From: Hymenopellis radicata
Taxonomy: Eukaryota; Basidiomycota; Agaricomycetes; Agaricales; Physalacriaceae
Direction of reading: 5' to 3'
Length of the DNA: 64,000 nt
Assembly (NCBI GenBank): GCA_015501595.1
Contig: JADNRX010000003.1
Coordinates: 124,001 to 188,000 of the forward strand
The stretch's first letter is position 1. Each line of letters starts with the position of its first letter. Both the position numbers and the translations under genes were made by a program. The notes beneath the pieces were generated by a model. It was not told where the DNA came from, did not search any database, and saw nothing but the letters and a program-made list of their open reading frames with translations. Positions 31,942 to 43,642 of this stretch are shown one piece after another.

Positions 31942-32594
31942 GTCGCTTGAATAGCGAGTGAAGGAGCTCAGCGACTACTTTTCTGCGTTTTTACGCGGTG
32001 AACTGTATAGTAAGAGGTAAGTATGGCGCGTGGTTGGATTTACGAAGCGGCTCGTCCGGTCCGAAGCCGATCACATGAGCAATCTTCTTCATGCTCTCTT
32101 CCCATCAACCAGGCCGCCAGCATTGTCAATGCTCTGTCTAAATAGGACCATACTGCTACCTTATCAAACCCGCCCGCCGTCTTGTGAATGCGACTTACAG
32201 GGCGCGCTTGATGATTTAGAGAGCATCCACTGCTTCCGCATACGGCGATCAATGTATCATTTCAGCTGCAGTAGTAAGTCCTGGGGCGCAATGTGCCGTG
32301 TTTCTCTCAGCAACCATCACATCGGAAGTAAAGCGCAAACCGTCGTAGTCCTCTTCGTCAACATGCTCACACAACCCCGCCGTAACGACTCGGACACGTT
32401 ACTATCACGAGTTGAATCAAGTAACTGACGCGTCGTTGATCTCGACATGATAACTGCTTTGGCCGACACTTATAAACACGGAATGGCGCTTCTAACATTC
32501 GCGTGGCTGGACCCATTCCTGCCTGGCGCAACCGACGATCCGACTTGCCTGGTGCAAGCACGCGACTGACCTGCCTGGCGCAAGTCTGCCCATC
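31942..32594. promoter_or_regulatory. Divergent region between the F-box gene and a GH16 gene
   Basis: This gap of about 650 bp must hold the promoters of both divergent genes. A small imperfect repeat (tgcctggcgcaa-like) occurs near 32519-32585, with three gcctggygcaa copies just upstream of the GH16 start. Function is inferred only from position. Confidence 0.35.
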
Positions 32595-33579
32595 ATGATA
32601 TTCAGATCGTTCACTCTCCTTCTGGCCGCTTCAGCCATCCATGCATTGATGATACCGCGCGGTTATCACAGACGAGATCCTGGGCCTGGTGCATGCCAAT
32701 CTTCGTCAACCAACTTCCCCGCTGGCTCCGTCGCCGATCACGACTCGCCTTCGCCTGCGACAAAGGGTGCGCGCTTCGTCGCCACCAGCCCCAAGGGCTC
32801 TTTTACGACGGGTACGGACGATGACTCGCTCGTCCTCAAGCTACAGCGCCCGATGGCGACGTGCAGACGACCGAGGAGAACGGGAAGAAGAAGAACGATA
32901 AGATTGGGGTAGGCGCCACGGTGAACATGACGACCACGGTCGGCTTCAGCAAAGTCTCCTTCGAAGCGGAAGCGCCTCAGGTAGCTGGGGTGGTGACAGC
33001 CTTAATCCTGATTGGTGACGGTCAGTTTCGGATGGTCCATCCTTCCCAGACGGCTGAATCTACCTCCTCTAGACTCCAGCGATGAACTAGATGCTGAGAT
33101 ACTTGGTGGTGATCCATCACACTTCAGCACAAACATGTTTGCCCCACCACCCGGAGAAGCTCCCATCTATGGTGAATTCGGCAAGAACCTCGACTTTAAA
33201 AAGGACGACGGGCAAGATTTGGATGCCGGCGGGAACAGCAGCACCAAGCACACGTACACCATCGACTGGAATGAGCAGCGCATCCAGTGGAGCGTGGATG
33301 GTGTACTGAAAAGGACTTTGCAAAAGGGTAGGTGGTCACATACTTTTTTCCAGTGCGCGACTATATTCAGATTGGACTTTAGACTCGGACGACGCAAAAT
33401 CGAGCAACGGAACGTCCTACTATCCAACGCACTCTTTGCGTGTGCAAATGGGTATTTGGGACGCGTCGGAGAATCCTGACACTGCGGCTTGGGCCAAGGG
33501 CCCGATAAATTGGAACGACGTGACGCAGGATATCCGTGCGCTGGTGAGGCGTGTGACTATCGACTGTGGCGACGGCTAG
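32595..33579 (+). CDS. Secreted CRH-like GH16 glucan/chitin transglycosylase
   Basis: Three exons (32595-33020, 33073-33327, 33383-33579). A signal peptide (MIFRSFTLLLAASAIHA) precedes the GH16 fold: VGATVNMTTTVGFSKVSFEA, the catalytic DELDAEILGGD with its E-x-D-x-E pattern, then NMFAPPPGEAPIYGEF, HTYTIDWNEQRIQWSVDG and GIWDASENPDTAAWAKGPIN. CRH/UTR2 enzymes link chitin to beta-glucan in the cell wall. A stretch after LKLQR is out of frame; one extra C in the CCC at 32849-32851 restores RPDGDV as in the relative at 49117. No GPI-type tail is visible. The gene end is convergent with TFC4. Confidence 0.82.
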
Positions 33580-33820
33580 AAGACGCGCAGTGCGCATATC
33601 GTTATTTAATGACATGCTACGAATCGACATTTAGTGATTGACACATCGGAAATATGCCGAAATGACTTGCAATATGTGTGGCCTGATCGAATCCTTGTCG
33701 CTCACGCTTGAGAGCCAAAGTACCTCCTCCAAATGAGTACATTAGGCATGGAGGGAGGACCGCCGTACACTGTCACGAAAGGTCAAGATATATATACACG
33801 AGCCTCAAAGCCACACTCTT

Positions 33821-36800
33821 TCAAATCGACAACCACCGCTCATACAACCTCTCCACCAACGGTGTCGCCCCAGTCGAAGTATAAATCAAGGACAAATTAT
33901 ACGCAGCCTCCTTCGCAAAGCATTCGTCCTACAGGAAAAGCCAGATGAGCACCCGATCAAACAAGTCACACACAAGTCGCACCGGCACCAAATCAGTAGC
34001 AGATCCCTCAATCTCAAGTACACGTTCATAGTGCTTTGCCGCATACGTTAGAAGACCTAGACAGCATTCAACAATCGCAAGACGAAGAAGCATCCGAGTC
34101 TAACCTAGCTGGTGAAACGTCCTCCCAAAATTATATTCAACCTCGCCGAGTCTTCGCGAGTCAACCGAGCGCAGTTGGCGATATCGTGTCAAGAACGCCA
34201 TTGCCTAAAAGAGAATGAAGTGTGACCAAAAAAAGGCCGCTGGTACACGTACCTGAGCAACCAAATGCTGTCGATTATCCGACTGGCGCTGCATAGCACG
34301 CCCTATGGACGCGATCACGAGCGTCAAGCACACCATCGGATCATCTGGGCAGTAATCATACGCGTGCAAGAGATAGACTGCCGCCAAATCTCAGTTCAGC
34401 ATCACGACAGAAGGAATCGCGCCACACACATATAGCGCTCTGATAGCTCTTCGCCGCGATGCAAACCTGGCCATATATAGCAACCATGAGCGAGTTCTGC
34501 TTGGTCGGCAGCGGCGGCGCGCCTTTATCCTTGTCACCGCCGCCCTGCTCGTCCGCCGGCCCATCTTCATCCATGTCGTCCTCTTCCGCCTTGCTTCCAG
34601 AAACCAAAGCGTACCGACGGCTGACCGTGTTGTACCTCAACGTCTCCGGATTTCGCACAGCAGAGTCGCCCAGCTTCAGCTCGCGGAAAAGATGCTTCTG
34701 CAGCGTCGACGTGATGAGTGCATCAGTAGGGAGCAGACCGCTTGATAACGACGCGATGAGCAGTCTCATGGGCTCGTTGTGGAACTGGTGCGCATTGATC
34801 AGTTTCCGGCATTGCTCGACGACGATGCCAAACTTCTGGGCGTAGATGGCACAACCTGGCCAGTGTCAGCACAAACACGGGACATCGTTCGCCATACGTA
34901 CTTGCAAGAGCCAGCCGTATGACGACCTGCATTTCACGAGGCTGATAAGGCGGCGAGAGTAGAATGTGCCGTAACACTTCATCAGCTAGTTCATACTGCC
35001 CCTGCTTCGTAAGGTTGAAGCAGTACTGAACACCACCCCGTAAGACAGAGGAGGGATTATCGCATGAAGACGTACTGTCATGAATATCCGAAGCCATTCC
35101 GAAAAGGTCACACCACGGAATACATCAACTCTTCCAGACTTGTCGAATTTAGCTTTCTTCGAATTATTGTCATTCTCTGTAGATAGGTCATCAAGTATGC
35201 TCGTGGAAACAGGGCAGACCAACCCAAGTCAAGATGCAATCTTGTGGCCATGCGAACTTCATCCGCTTCATGATTCTTCGTCTTGTTGCTGCTTCCTCCT
35301 TCGATTAGTTCTGGGGAACATGCCCCGGAAAGGATTGTTCTGCACAATCAGTTCCCAAACTGTAATGCGGCAAGATCAACTAACCTTTCCAGTCATGAAA
35401 AGATTTCTCGTTTCTCGATAAGTCTCAATCATCTTCTCAGCCTCGATCATCCATTCCCTCTGCGCCAACTCATCGCCCGACAACATCTTTTCCCAGACAT
35501 CCTTCAGTCGTTTATAGCCCCGAACTATTTCGGCCTCCTTCTCAGTCTCAAGTTGCCGAAGTTGGGCTGATGTCAGGCGGTTCTGAGGTTTGACGGTCGA
35601 AGACTTCCCTCTCTGTGTGGGCTTTTCCTCAGGGAAGAGCGAACCATCGCCGCCGTCATCTTCGCCCTGATTGGCTGATTTGTCCTTTGGTTTCTTCTTC
35701 CTAGAATCAATGACTGCAGCACGGGAATGAGCCTCGCGCACATAGATGTTCAGTCAACCCACCTTCATAAACCAGAGTCAGTGCCTTTCGAGGCTCATTC
35801 AGTATTTCGTATATTTCGGCCAACTTCATTTTGGCTTCGTTGTTTGTGGGATCAACGACTCTGACTATTTTCGCGAGAACGATGAATACAACTCGGCGAA
35901 GCAATGGGGGATGAAATAACATACTATGTTCATAGACATCCACGGCTTCCCGAAGCTCGTCAAGCATACGTAGACAAGACGCTGTCTGCATGAGGATATA
36001 AAGACTGCTGGTCTAAAATAGGAGATTAATAGGATCGAGCAGCGTTCTAAAGAACCTCTTACATTGGCATCCGAGCCCAGCAGCTCGTAAATGGGGCGCG
36101 CGTCAACATACAACTCCCGCTCGAAATAAGCATCAGCGATCTCCACGAAGAGTGCTGCATAGTCGAGGACGTCTTCATTCAAAATGATGTCCGCATGTAG
36201 CTACAAAAACGCTCAGCTGGGGAAAGTACCCTAAAGAAAAGACCAACCTGACTTTCTTCAATATCACCCATCTTGATCCGAGCGATGGCCAGTCGATGTC
36301 TGGCGTTGACATCAAGCTGATACTTTCCAGGTTCGATAGCGCCACCTGCGCGACGAGGAATTTCAATGTCCGGAGGATCGTATTCCGGTCGTCGTCGCAT
36401 ACATCCCAATACCGCTGCTCTCCGCGTCCTTGCAACCATCTACATCCTTTCCGGATGGTGTCAATGGCGCTTTCGTATTCTCCCAGCGTATTGTACAAGT
36501 CAGTAAGTACAAGAATTTCCATCAAGGAAAAGCCACCACCAGCAACGTCTTCGGAGGACGAAGGCAGTGGTCCGCGACCAGACGGGTAGACCTGCTGATA
36601 ATGGTCAAAAGCTTGCTGAAAGAGGGATGCACAGGTTGAGAAGTCGCCAAGTTCAATCAGGATGGCGCGAAGCTCGGAGAGAATGGACAAGTCGTGAGGG
36701 AATTGTTTCAAGATGCCTCTGTATGCAAGTTTGGCCTGTTCAAAGTCGTCAATAAATATTCTCAAAGGGAAGAATGAAGATTAACATTTCGTAGATCACC

Positions 36801-37631
36801 GATTTCTTTGGCAAGTACCGCTCGCTCCCATAACGCGTCGATATTCGTAGGATCCAATGTATGAGCCTTTCGGTAACAATACAAGGCTTGCTGGTTATAA
36901 CCGAGTTCCCTGAAAGACGCGTCAAGAGGAGAGACATCGAACTGGAAATAACATACCTCGACTGTCGAGCCAAACGATCCCATTCCTCCGCATCATGTCG
37001 AAGATGAGCCGCCATGATACGAAGTTGGAGAGCTTTTCCTTCATTTTTCATGTCCGAAAAGCACTGGGCAAGAACGGACCACGGTGCTGCTGCTCTGGGT
37101 TCGATACGAATGACTTCAAACATGATTCTGATAGCTTCAGGTATGTCGTTGTCGACATAGGCCTGATTGCCATCTCCAATGAGGGACTTGACTTGTTGAG
37201 ACAAGACTGGTCCCGTGGCGCGTCCTTTCTGCTTGGATCAAAAACTATGAGAGGAAGATGAACAGCTTTGACTCTTACTCCTTTGTGACGACGGCCAACA
37301 CCAGATGCTGCACGAAGGTCGTCGCGAAATTCTGCTTCTTGATCCTCAATGTTGAAATCCCAATCTTTTGCAAGGCCTGGGTCGTCATTTCTGTCCCGGA
37401 TGTTTTGAACAAGACGACTGGACATCGCTTAGCGTTGACCCAGAAAAGGATGCGTGTTACCCACTCAAAATCCCCGTCAATTTCTCGCTCTACAAAATTG
37501 GCCTCGGGACTGTTCCCAGTTTGGCGACTGCTACTACCCGGGACGTAGTTGTCATCGCTGTCGTCTGAGCTCTCAGAGCCATCTGTATACTCGTCAGAGC
37601 TGGTATCATCGTGCTCGTCGTCTTGGAACAT
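33821..37631 (-). CDS. TFC4: TFIIIC subunit TFC4 (Tau131/GTF3C3-like), TPR protein
   Basis: The ATG at 37631 starts an acidic N-terminus (DDEHDDTSSDEYTDGSESSD). An intron near 37262-37300 joins RRHKG to KGRATGPVLSQQVKSLIGDG. Many TPR units follow (NQAYVDNDIPEAIRIMFEVI, LGYNQQALYCYRKAHTLDPT, DARPIYELLGSDAN, AEIYEILNEPRKAL). The conserved C-terminal part includes YCPDDPMVCLTLVIASIGRA, MAFLTRYRQLRS and KEAAYNLSLIYTSTGATPLV, with the stop at 33821. The protein is the TPR scaffold of TFIIIC that recruits TFIIIB for tRNA and 5S transcription. A missing base at 36385-36386 breaks the frame before the EYDPPDIEI part. The first intron boundary near 37425 is unclear. The gene contains many small introns. 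Confidence 0.85.
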
Positions 37632-37929
37632 GATCGTTCAGAACAGAGTTGCATTCAGGTGATCGGGAATCCAAACTTGGTTAAGATTCATCCGTTCCCA
37701 ACTAAGTACTTTATCCGCAGATATCTAATGGATTAGTCCGAGTCCTCTTACTTGGCAAGACAACAAATAGCTGAGTGTCGTTGAGACTCAGTTACGGCCC
37801 GCAAATTCCATCTTGATCCGGACGGCGACCACCTTCCCAATCGGGCCTCCTAGCTGCTTGCAAGAATTGAGACAGGCTGCTCATTGACTTTGTGCTTTAT
37901 GCACGCTTTTGCCTCTAATTTCCTCTTCC
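37632..37929. promoter_or_regulatory. Divergent promoter region TFC4-BUD6
   Basis: The start codons of TFC4 (37631, minus) and BUD6 (37930, plus) are 298 bp apart, so both promoters must lie here. No specific motif is claimed. Confidence 0.45.
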
Positions 37930-40900
37930 ATGTCGTCGTCCAGGTCGAATTCGGCAACGGCTGTGGCCCAGAGCCATTCATCTCGACGTGATAATCAGTC
38001 GGTGTCGTCCAATCATTCTGGCTCAGGACGCAGCGAGCGAGGAGCTTCTCGTTCTGCAACAAGTGTGAGTGGCCTGCTGCATTCTGCTAGTCATCTTAAA
38101 ATGTCCATAGCCTGCTGTGGAATCGGCAGTGACACGTCTCCTTATGTCTATTAAGCAGCTGCTCGAGGCACTTACCCAGTGGAGTCAGCTCAAGGTGGAC
38201 GAACTCCAAGTCAGCGATGTATATGTTCGACTCGGAAACGACTTTAATGCAGCCGTTGCTGCTTTTTCAGCGTTTAACATTGAAATGAAGTGCGTGCCAC
38301 TATCTTCGTCGCGCTACCCTTGTATTGACCGCACCCCCATAGCGAGCTGCTTTCCGTGCCCGACGATCTGCGGACTGTTCTTGAGCAATGTCTTGCCGAG
38401 GATCCCAACAAGGAAAATTTGGAGCTCTATCTTCCTACCGTCCGCCAAATAATCACCAATTTACTGCAAGGACTTCGCGGTAAACAGTCGATATATCGTC
38501 GCATCGTCTCCGATCACAAAAGAGGGTCTGAGGCGCCTGGGCACGAGAGAGCGGAAAGTAGGTCATCACGGACATCACGTCGTGAGCATTCGCATCGAAG
38601 TCAGCTTTCCCGGACCATCGCAGAAGATGAGGAAATGCGCAGGAGTATGCCGTCTTCGAGCAAAAGAAGAGCGGTTTCTGGAAGCGAATCTGTGAACGGG
38701 AACGCTTTCGTGGGCGGTTTTTCTCCCCAAGTCAATGTTCCTCCACTGCCCCAGGAGTCTTCTAGCGAACTCCCTAACCCATACGATCGCCATCGCCGAC
38801 ACGTCTCCGTTCCACAAACACTAGAACCCCCAGCCGATGTTGCAGAATCATCCAACAGAGCAAGCTCACCGGCTGGCTCTACTACCCCTACACCTCAACC
38901 CTCACAACCTTCCGTGCCAGCTAGCGTCAAACGGTATTCACTCGTCGATAAGCCCGTTATGTCTTCCCCTTCCATGCCAAGTGTCACTATTGAGCCCTCT
39001 AGCCCTACTACGGCTACACACGAACAATCCACTGTTTCCGAAACGCCCACACCCTCACCCACACCCCCTCCTCCACCTACTCCAGATTCTCCCCCGATAG
39101 ATGCCATACAGGTCCCCGCCATGGCCAATTCACTTGCCGCCCTCCAAAAGAGTGATACCCTTGAACGTCGAGCCTCTAAGCGCTTTTCGACGTATAACAT
39201 ATCCAAGATGACAGGCGGGTCATCAACTCGAGAGCGATCTATCCGTGGCGGACAATCGAATCGGCGGTCTATGGCCGTCTCTTCAGCACTTACTGCAGGA
39301 GAATTGGCGGTCTTGACCGAGGTTGACGATGAAGAATCTCCAGTTCCCTCACCGTCTAGTCGCGGCCCTATATCTCGCAGTGTCACACCTGATCGGCCGC
39401 CAGTGCCCCCGCTACCTAAAACGCCGACACCCGAGCCCCCCGAAAGGCGGTCTGTGGCGGCCGAGCCCATCGCAGAAGAACCCGAGTCAAGCAGTATAAC
39501 GGTCTTCTTACAGCTTGGTAGAGAAGTCAAAAAGGCTACCATCGAGCCGGGGTTAACATTCTCTTCCTTGCGAGTCCTATTTGTGGATAGATTCTCTTAC
39601 AATCCGGGTCTGGATGACTTCCCGGCGATATATATCCGAGATCCTTCAAGTGGCGTACAGTACGAGTTGGAGGATATGGACGAAGTCAAGGAGAAATGCC
39701 TTCTTTCCCTCAACATTGAACGTACGTTGTTTTTACTGTTATCGCACTCTCCTTCATTCTTATGTTCTTTTCAGCCCTCGACCAGATTAAACAACATATT
39801 GACACGCAGATCTCAAGTTTGTCCCAAGACATCAAAGAACTGAGGACCACCGTCGTGAATAATAATCGGCATTCCTTCATAGGATCACCGATCATTGCAC
39901 ACCCACTTGCAGAAAGTACTCCGGCACCAAATAGGCCATCCGACAAACAGTTCCATACCGTTGCTCGCAGACTTTCGCGATTCGTCGGACATGCCAATGG
40001 TGCCCCGTCTCCTCCTCCTCCTATGCCCATTCTACCACAAATGACCGGTCAATCTCTTCAGCCCCAAATGACGGGCAGTTCGGTGTTTTCTGAATACTCC
40101 TCTCGCGTCGTGTCGGATCTCAAGACCCAGTTCGACGAAGTCCAGAACCTGCGGCGAGACCTTGGAATCATGAGGCAAATGTATACTGAATTCATGAAGC
40201 AGACAAAGGAGTCTCTGGGCGCACTTCGCACACAGACCCAGTCTGTCAAGCAGTTGGCGAATGTAAACGTGGGTGGGGCGCGCGCGTTCATCGAGAACGG
40301 GAAGAAGAATCTGGACAGCAGGAGTCAAAATATTTTGACTGACGTCGAGAAGCTTCAAGACACTGTGGAGAGCATCAAATCCGATGTCCTGAAGCGCCAT
40401 GTCACCCCGAAGACGCAGTACATGAAGTCCATACGGAAGGATATCGACGCTGCTGCCTCGGAGCTGGAGAGTCTGCGGGAACACATCATGACTATCAAGC
40501 CCATGTGGAAAAAGACGTGGCAGGAGGAACTTCAAAACATCGTTGAGGAGCAGCAATTCTTGAACCATCAGGAAGAGTTCCTCAATGATCTTTTGGAGGA
40601 CCACAAGGCTCTCATCCAAATCCTCGGGCACGTCGAGAAGGTCATCGAAATACGCGGGACAACACCGGGGCGGATTCCGAGAAATCGTAGTTTCAGGCCT
40701 CCGCCGCCGGAAGAAGGACATAACGGGCTGAGTACGGTCATGCTGGAGATACGTGGCGCGCAGGTCGACCCGGAGAAGCGGATGAAGGCGATTGAGGAGA
40801 GCCAGAAGATTAGGCAGAAGCAGCTGGAGAGCCGCTCGGACGATCTGCAGGCGGAGCTTACTGATTTTGTCGGGCAGAAGAAGCTGAAGATGACGGGCGG

Positions 40901-41018
40901 GGCTGAGGAGGCGGAGCGGGTGCGGCAGAAGCGGAACGACATGACGCTGAAAGCGATGTTTACGGGCGGTAGTGCTTCGAGTGATGTATCACCGCTGGGC
41001 TCGCCCACTCCTCCTTGA
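37930..41018 (+). CDS. BUD6: BUD6/AIP3 actin-interacting polarity protein
   Basis: Four exons (37930-38064, 38111-38289, 38343-39721, 39775-41018) join in phase to 978 codons. A Ser-rich N-terminus precedes the N-terminal AIP3 block (PAVESAVTRLLMSIKQLLEA, then VYVRLGNDFNAAVAAFSAFN). A long Ser/Pro-rich disordered middle follows (residues ~200-480). The C-terminal AIP3 domain starts at ITVFLQLGREVKKATIEPG and runs through long coiled coils (DTVESIKSDVLKRHV, KKTWQEELQNIVEEQQFLNH) to the end. Bud6 binds formins and actin monomers at polarity sites and promotes actin cable assembly. All introns are 46-53 nt GT-AG. The frame is unbroken over nearly 3 kb. Confidence 0.93.
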
Positions 41019-41170
41019 TTGATACTTTTTTATAATCTATGGAGTTTCTTTTTTTTGCATATTCACCTCGATGGTTGTTGTTTAGGACTATGTAAATGCT
41101 GTGAATTGTACCTACTTCAACTTGAGAATGACAGGACGGGAATGTGCGCCACTGCAAATCTTCGATCATC

Positions 41171-41249
41171 GGCTTGATGGTCTAGTAGTATGATTCCTTG
41201 TTAGGGTGATATTTCGAGGAGGTCCCGGGTTCAATTCCCGGTCAAGCCC
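41171..41249 (+). tRNA. tRNA-Pro (AGG), possible ~7-nt intron
   Basis: The acceptor GGCTTGA pairs with TCAAGCC. A and B boxes are intact (tggtctagtagtatga, gggttcaattccc). The anticodon stem is CCTTG/CGAGG with AGG at 41203-41205. Between position 37 (41206) and the 3' stem there are eight bases, so a very short intron of about seven bases or an oversized loop must be assumed. It is of the same family as the tRNA-Pro at 21264. Confidence 0.9.
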
Positions 41250-41351
41250 GTGTAATTCTCGCAACGCAGCATGCCTTTTGCCGACCTGCTGAGTGAACTG
41301 AGAGCTGACTTCAAAGTTCAGCATTCAGGAACCCTGGTCCCTGTTTTTGAC

Positions 41352-41811
41352 TAGGGTTGCGCAGTATATTCCCCGAGGCGGTTAGTAACCTCGGCGGAAT
41401 ATACCCCCATTTCGGGGTGTGTTATTAACGGTTAGTAACGGTTGATAACCGCACACGTGATGTAATGTGGCGTATTTTCCCGGTCCTAAGCAAAATTTTC
41501 TTCTCAGGCCCTCAGAAACCTCTTGAATGGCTGTGAAATAATCTAATGTAAGTTTTACTGGTCGTCTGATGTATGTATTCAGTCTAGTGTCTCATTACCA
41601 GTCCATCTTGCCTGCAATCACCCTCCTCCACGCCGATCCGCCCCAACGCGCCCACCCCCGCCCCACCTGTTCACATGACTGCATCATGTGATGGGTTAAT
41701 AACTGCCCAAAAACTTACCTCTCGAAGGGGTGTTATTAACCCGGTTAATAACCGTTAATAACCGGTTAAATATCGAACGGCGCGATATTATAGGTATCCT
41801 GCGCAACCCTA
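41352..41811. mobile_element. hAT-like MITE, 102 bp downstream of tRNA-Pro
   Basis: The ends are inverted repeats starting TAGGGTTGCGCAG. They are flanked by a perfect 8-bp duplication, tttttgac (41344-41351 and 41812-41819), the hAT hallmark. Subterminal ggttaataaccg-like palindromes (many near 41400-41460 and 41735-41770) and CACGTGA/CATGTGA motifs mirror the element at 21421. It is 460 bp long with no coding capacity. The different target sites show independent insertions. Confidence 0.87.
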
Positions 41812-41819
41812 TTTTTGAC

Positions 41820-42441
41820 GAGCTCGGAGCCTGTAAATCCTGTGGTCTTACCCTTTGGGGTTCGTTCAAGTTAGCCATTTTAGTCCGCCACCTTTTTGGA
41901 CGCTCGCCACAAACTGAAGAACGTCGCCAGGGATCCTGCACTTTATTGTTCATGAAACAAGGTGTCCTAGAAATGTACAACAAGATTGCTGCCCTTCTTC
42001 TCTAACCATCATCTGTCCTTGTTGTGCGTATCGCCTGCCTTGTTATCCTTACAATTAACTGTTGTTCTCTGCGCAGGCTACTAAGGAACAAAGGATAGAA
42101 AACAAGCGCTGTCATTATTCGGAGCCGTATGCTCTTTGGGACTACCGGAGTATAAATCCTGGATGCTGTAGAGTGCCACGAGGATCGTTTTTACAGCATT
42201 CCGCTCTTGCTCCGACATACGCTCTTCAACGCGGCCTGCTTTCCCCAATGAGCGCGTACGGCTATAGAGCCGTTCATCCCGCCTTTCAAGCAGCGCAGTA
42301 TATCGAGCATTACGTTGATATCGCCGCCGCGGTTATACACGACTGTCTTCTAGGCGCCGAGCACATTCTCACGCGGGCGCTTGCCCTTCACGGTTCTTCT
42401 ATCGTGGGCTCCTCCTTTCCTGTTCGGTCCGGCGAGAGGAC
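41820..42441. other. Unassigned region downstream of a MITE
   Basis: Plus-strand sequence here stays open in places (42062-42445) and may contain 5' exons of the gene that follows, but no domain or splice chain is convincing. Confidence 0.3.
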
Positions 42442-43476
42442 TTGAGCGCCTATCAGGAGGAGCCGGGGTGCCAGTCTCTCCGGGATCTGATACGCTTCCG
42501 TGACGGGCTATTCGACTCCGCTGTAGTACGCGACGCGGCTGACGTTCGAAATGAATTCCGAAGCCATCTTCACGCGGTCGGTCCACCAGATAGAGCAACG
42601 CGTCCCTGGTATTGGCGCGGTACGGTCGTTGACCCCGACACGTTCAGCACCATCGTCAGGAAACTGCAGCGAGATCCGTGTCCGAGCGAACGCAATGTAG
42701 CGCAGCATTTGAGAAACATAAGGCATTATTTCGATGTCGCTGCCACGGCTGTGCCTACTCTCCAAGAGACGCGAAGTCAGGGATTGGGACATGGCAGGGA
42801 GGAGCGCATATTCTTCGACATTGTTCAAGGCTTGGAGAGTCTGAGCAATGACCATACCGGTCATGGTACAGCCCTTCCAACTCTCATCTCATTAGAAGAC
42901 GATAATCTTCAGACCATCTACGATCACGATTGTCCAAAGGCGTTGATCTTGGCACGAGATATTATCTGTGGCATTCTTCCCGGGCCATCCATCTTGACGG
43001 TAAGGACAGCCGTAGACTTATTTCTGCAACCTGCATGCCACGATCTAGCACAGACCTGTGAGTGACACGTCACGTATCCTCGTTGCTACTAACAGACATG
43101 GTTAGTCCGAAATCACGATGCTCATGACCTCGAGGGCAGTTGCCTTGATTTGGCTCGACACGTAAACATACACCCCCAACGAGTACGCAGAATACTCCGG
43201 GAACTCCGCCTTTCGATGGAGGAGATAATAGCGGAAAGGGAACAGCCAGTCTCAGCACCTTCTACGTACGATGACGAGCCTGAATCTCCCATTGCACCAG
43301 AGCCAGATGCACTATATCCTCGGCACCCTCACGAAAGAGACGTTCAGCACCGTGTACACCACATGCATTTCTGCGTGCCTTCTTCTTGCGATTCCTTACG
43401 CGGCAACGTGCCTCTGCCCTCAAATACTCTCCCACCAGGATTTCCATTTGCCCAGAAGCTACCCAAGCTCCAGTAA
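42442..43476 (+). CDS. Unidentified protein, about 300 residues, start uncertain
   Basis: An open frame runs from at least 42442 to 43065 (REDLSAYQEEPGCQSLRDLI, then ILARDIICGILPGPSILTVR). A probable intron (gtgagt...aacag, about 43060-43096) leads to a second block (RNHDAHDLEGSCLDLARHVN, HPQRVRRILRELRLSMEEII) ending near 43476. The phase across the intron is off by one, so either the splice site or one base is wrong. The frame stays open upstream of 42442, so the start is not fixed. I do not recognise the family. It may be one gene or two pieces. Confidence 0.4.
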
Positions 43477-43642
43477 TCCCCTCTATGTCTGCACCTGCAA
43501 CTCCCTCTATGCCAGTCGTCATACCCCCGCCTCCCCAAGCCCCATGGGACGAAATCCCCGCTATGTCTGCACCTGCACCTCCCTCTAACCCATTCGTCAT
43601 ACCCCCGCCTCCGCAAGTCCCCACTCAAGCCCCGTGGGACGT
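43475..43642. repeat. Two-copy 78-bp tandem repeat coding for a Pro-rich linker
   Basis: The unit starting aatcccc...atgtctgcacc occurs at 43475-43552 and again from 43553, the second copy with a 12-bp insertion. Both are in frame and encode MSAPA...VIPPPPQ...APWD at the N-terminus of the DUF6699 protein. Confidence 0.75.

Noticed and set aside
33733..34218. Plus-strand open frames as a small gene
   Set aside because: The minus strand here encodes the C-terminal exons of TFC4 with in-phase introns, which explains the open frames.
38895..39542. 215-codon minus-strand open frame
   Set aside because: It is a shadow of the Ser/Pro-rich part of BUD6, whose frame is supported by AIP3 domains and clean introns.
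40032..40721. 229-codon minus-strand open frame
   Set aside because: It is antisense to the BUD6 C-terminal domain and has no domain of its own.
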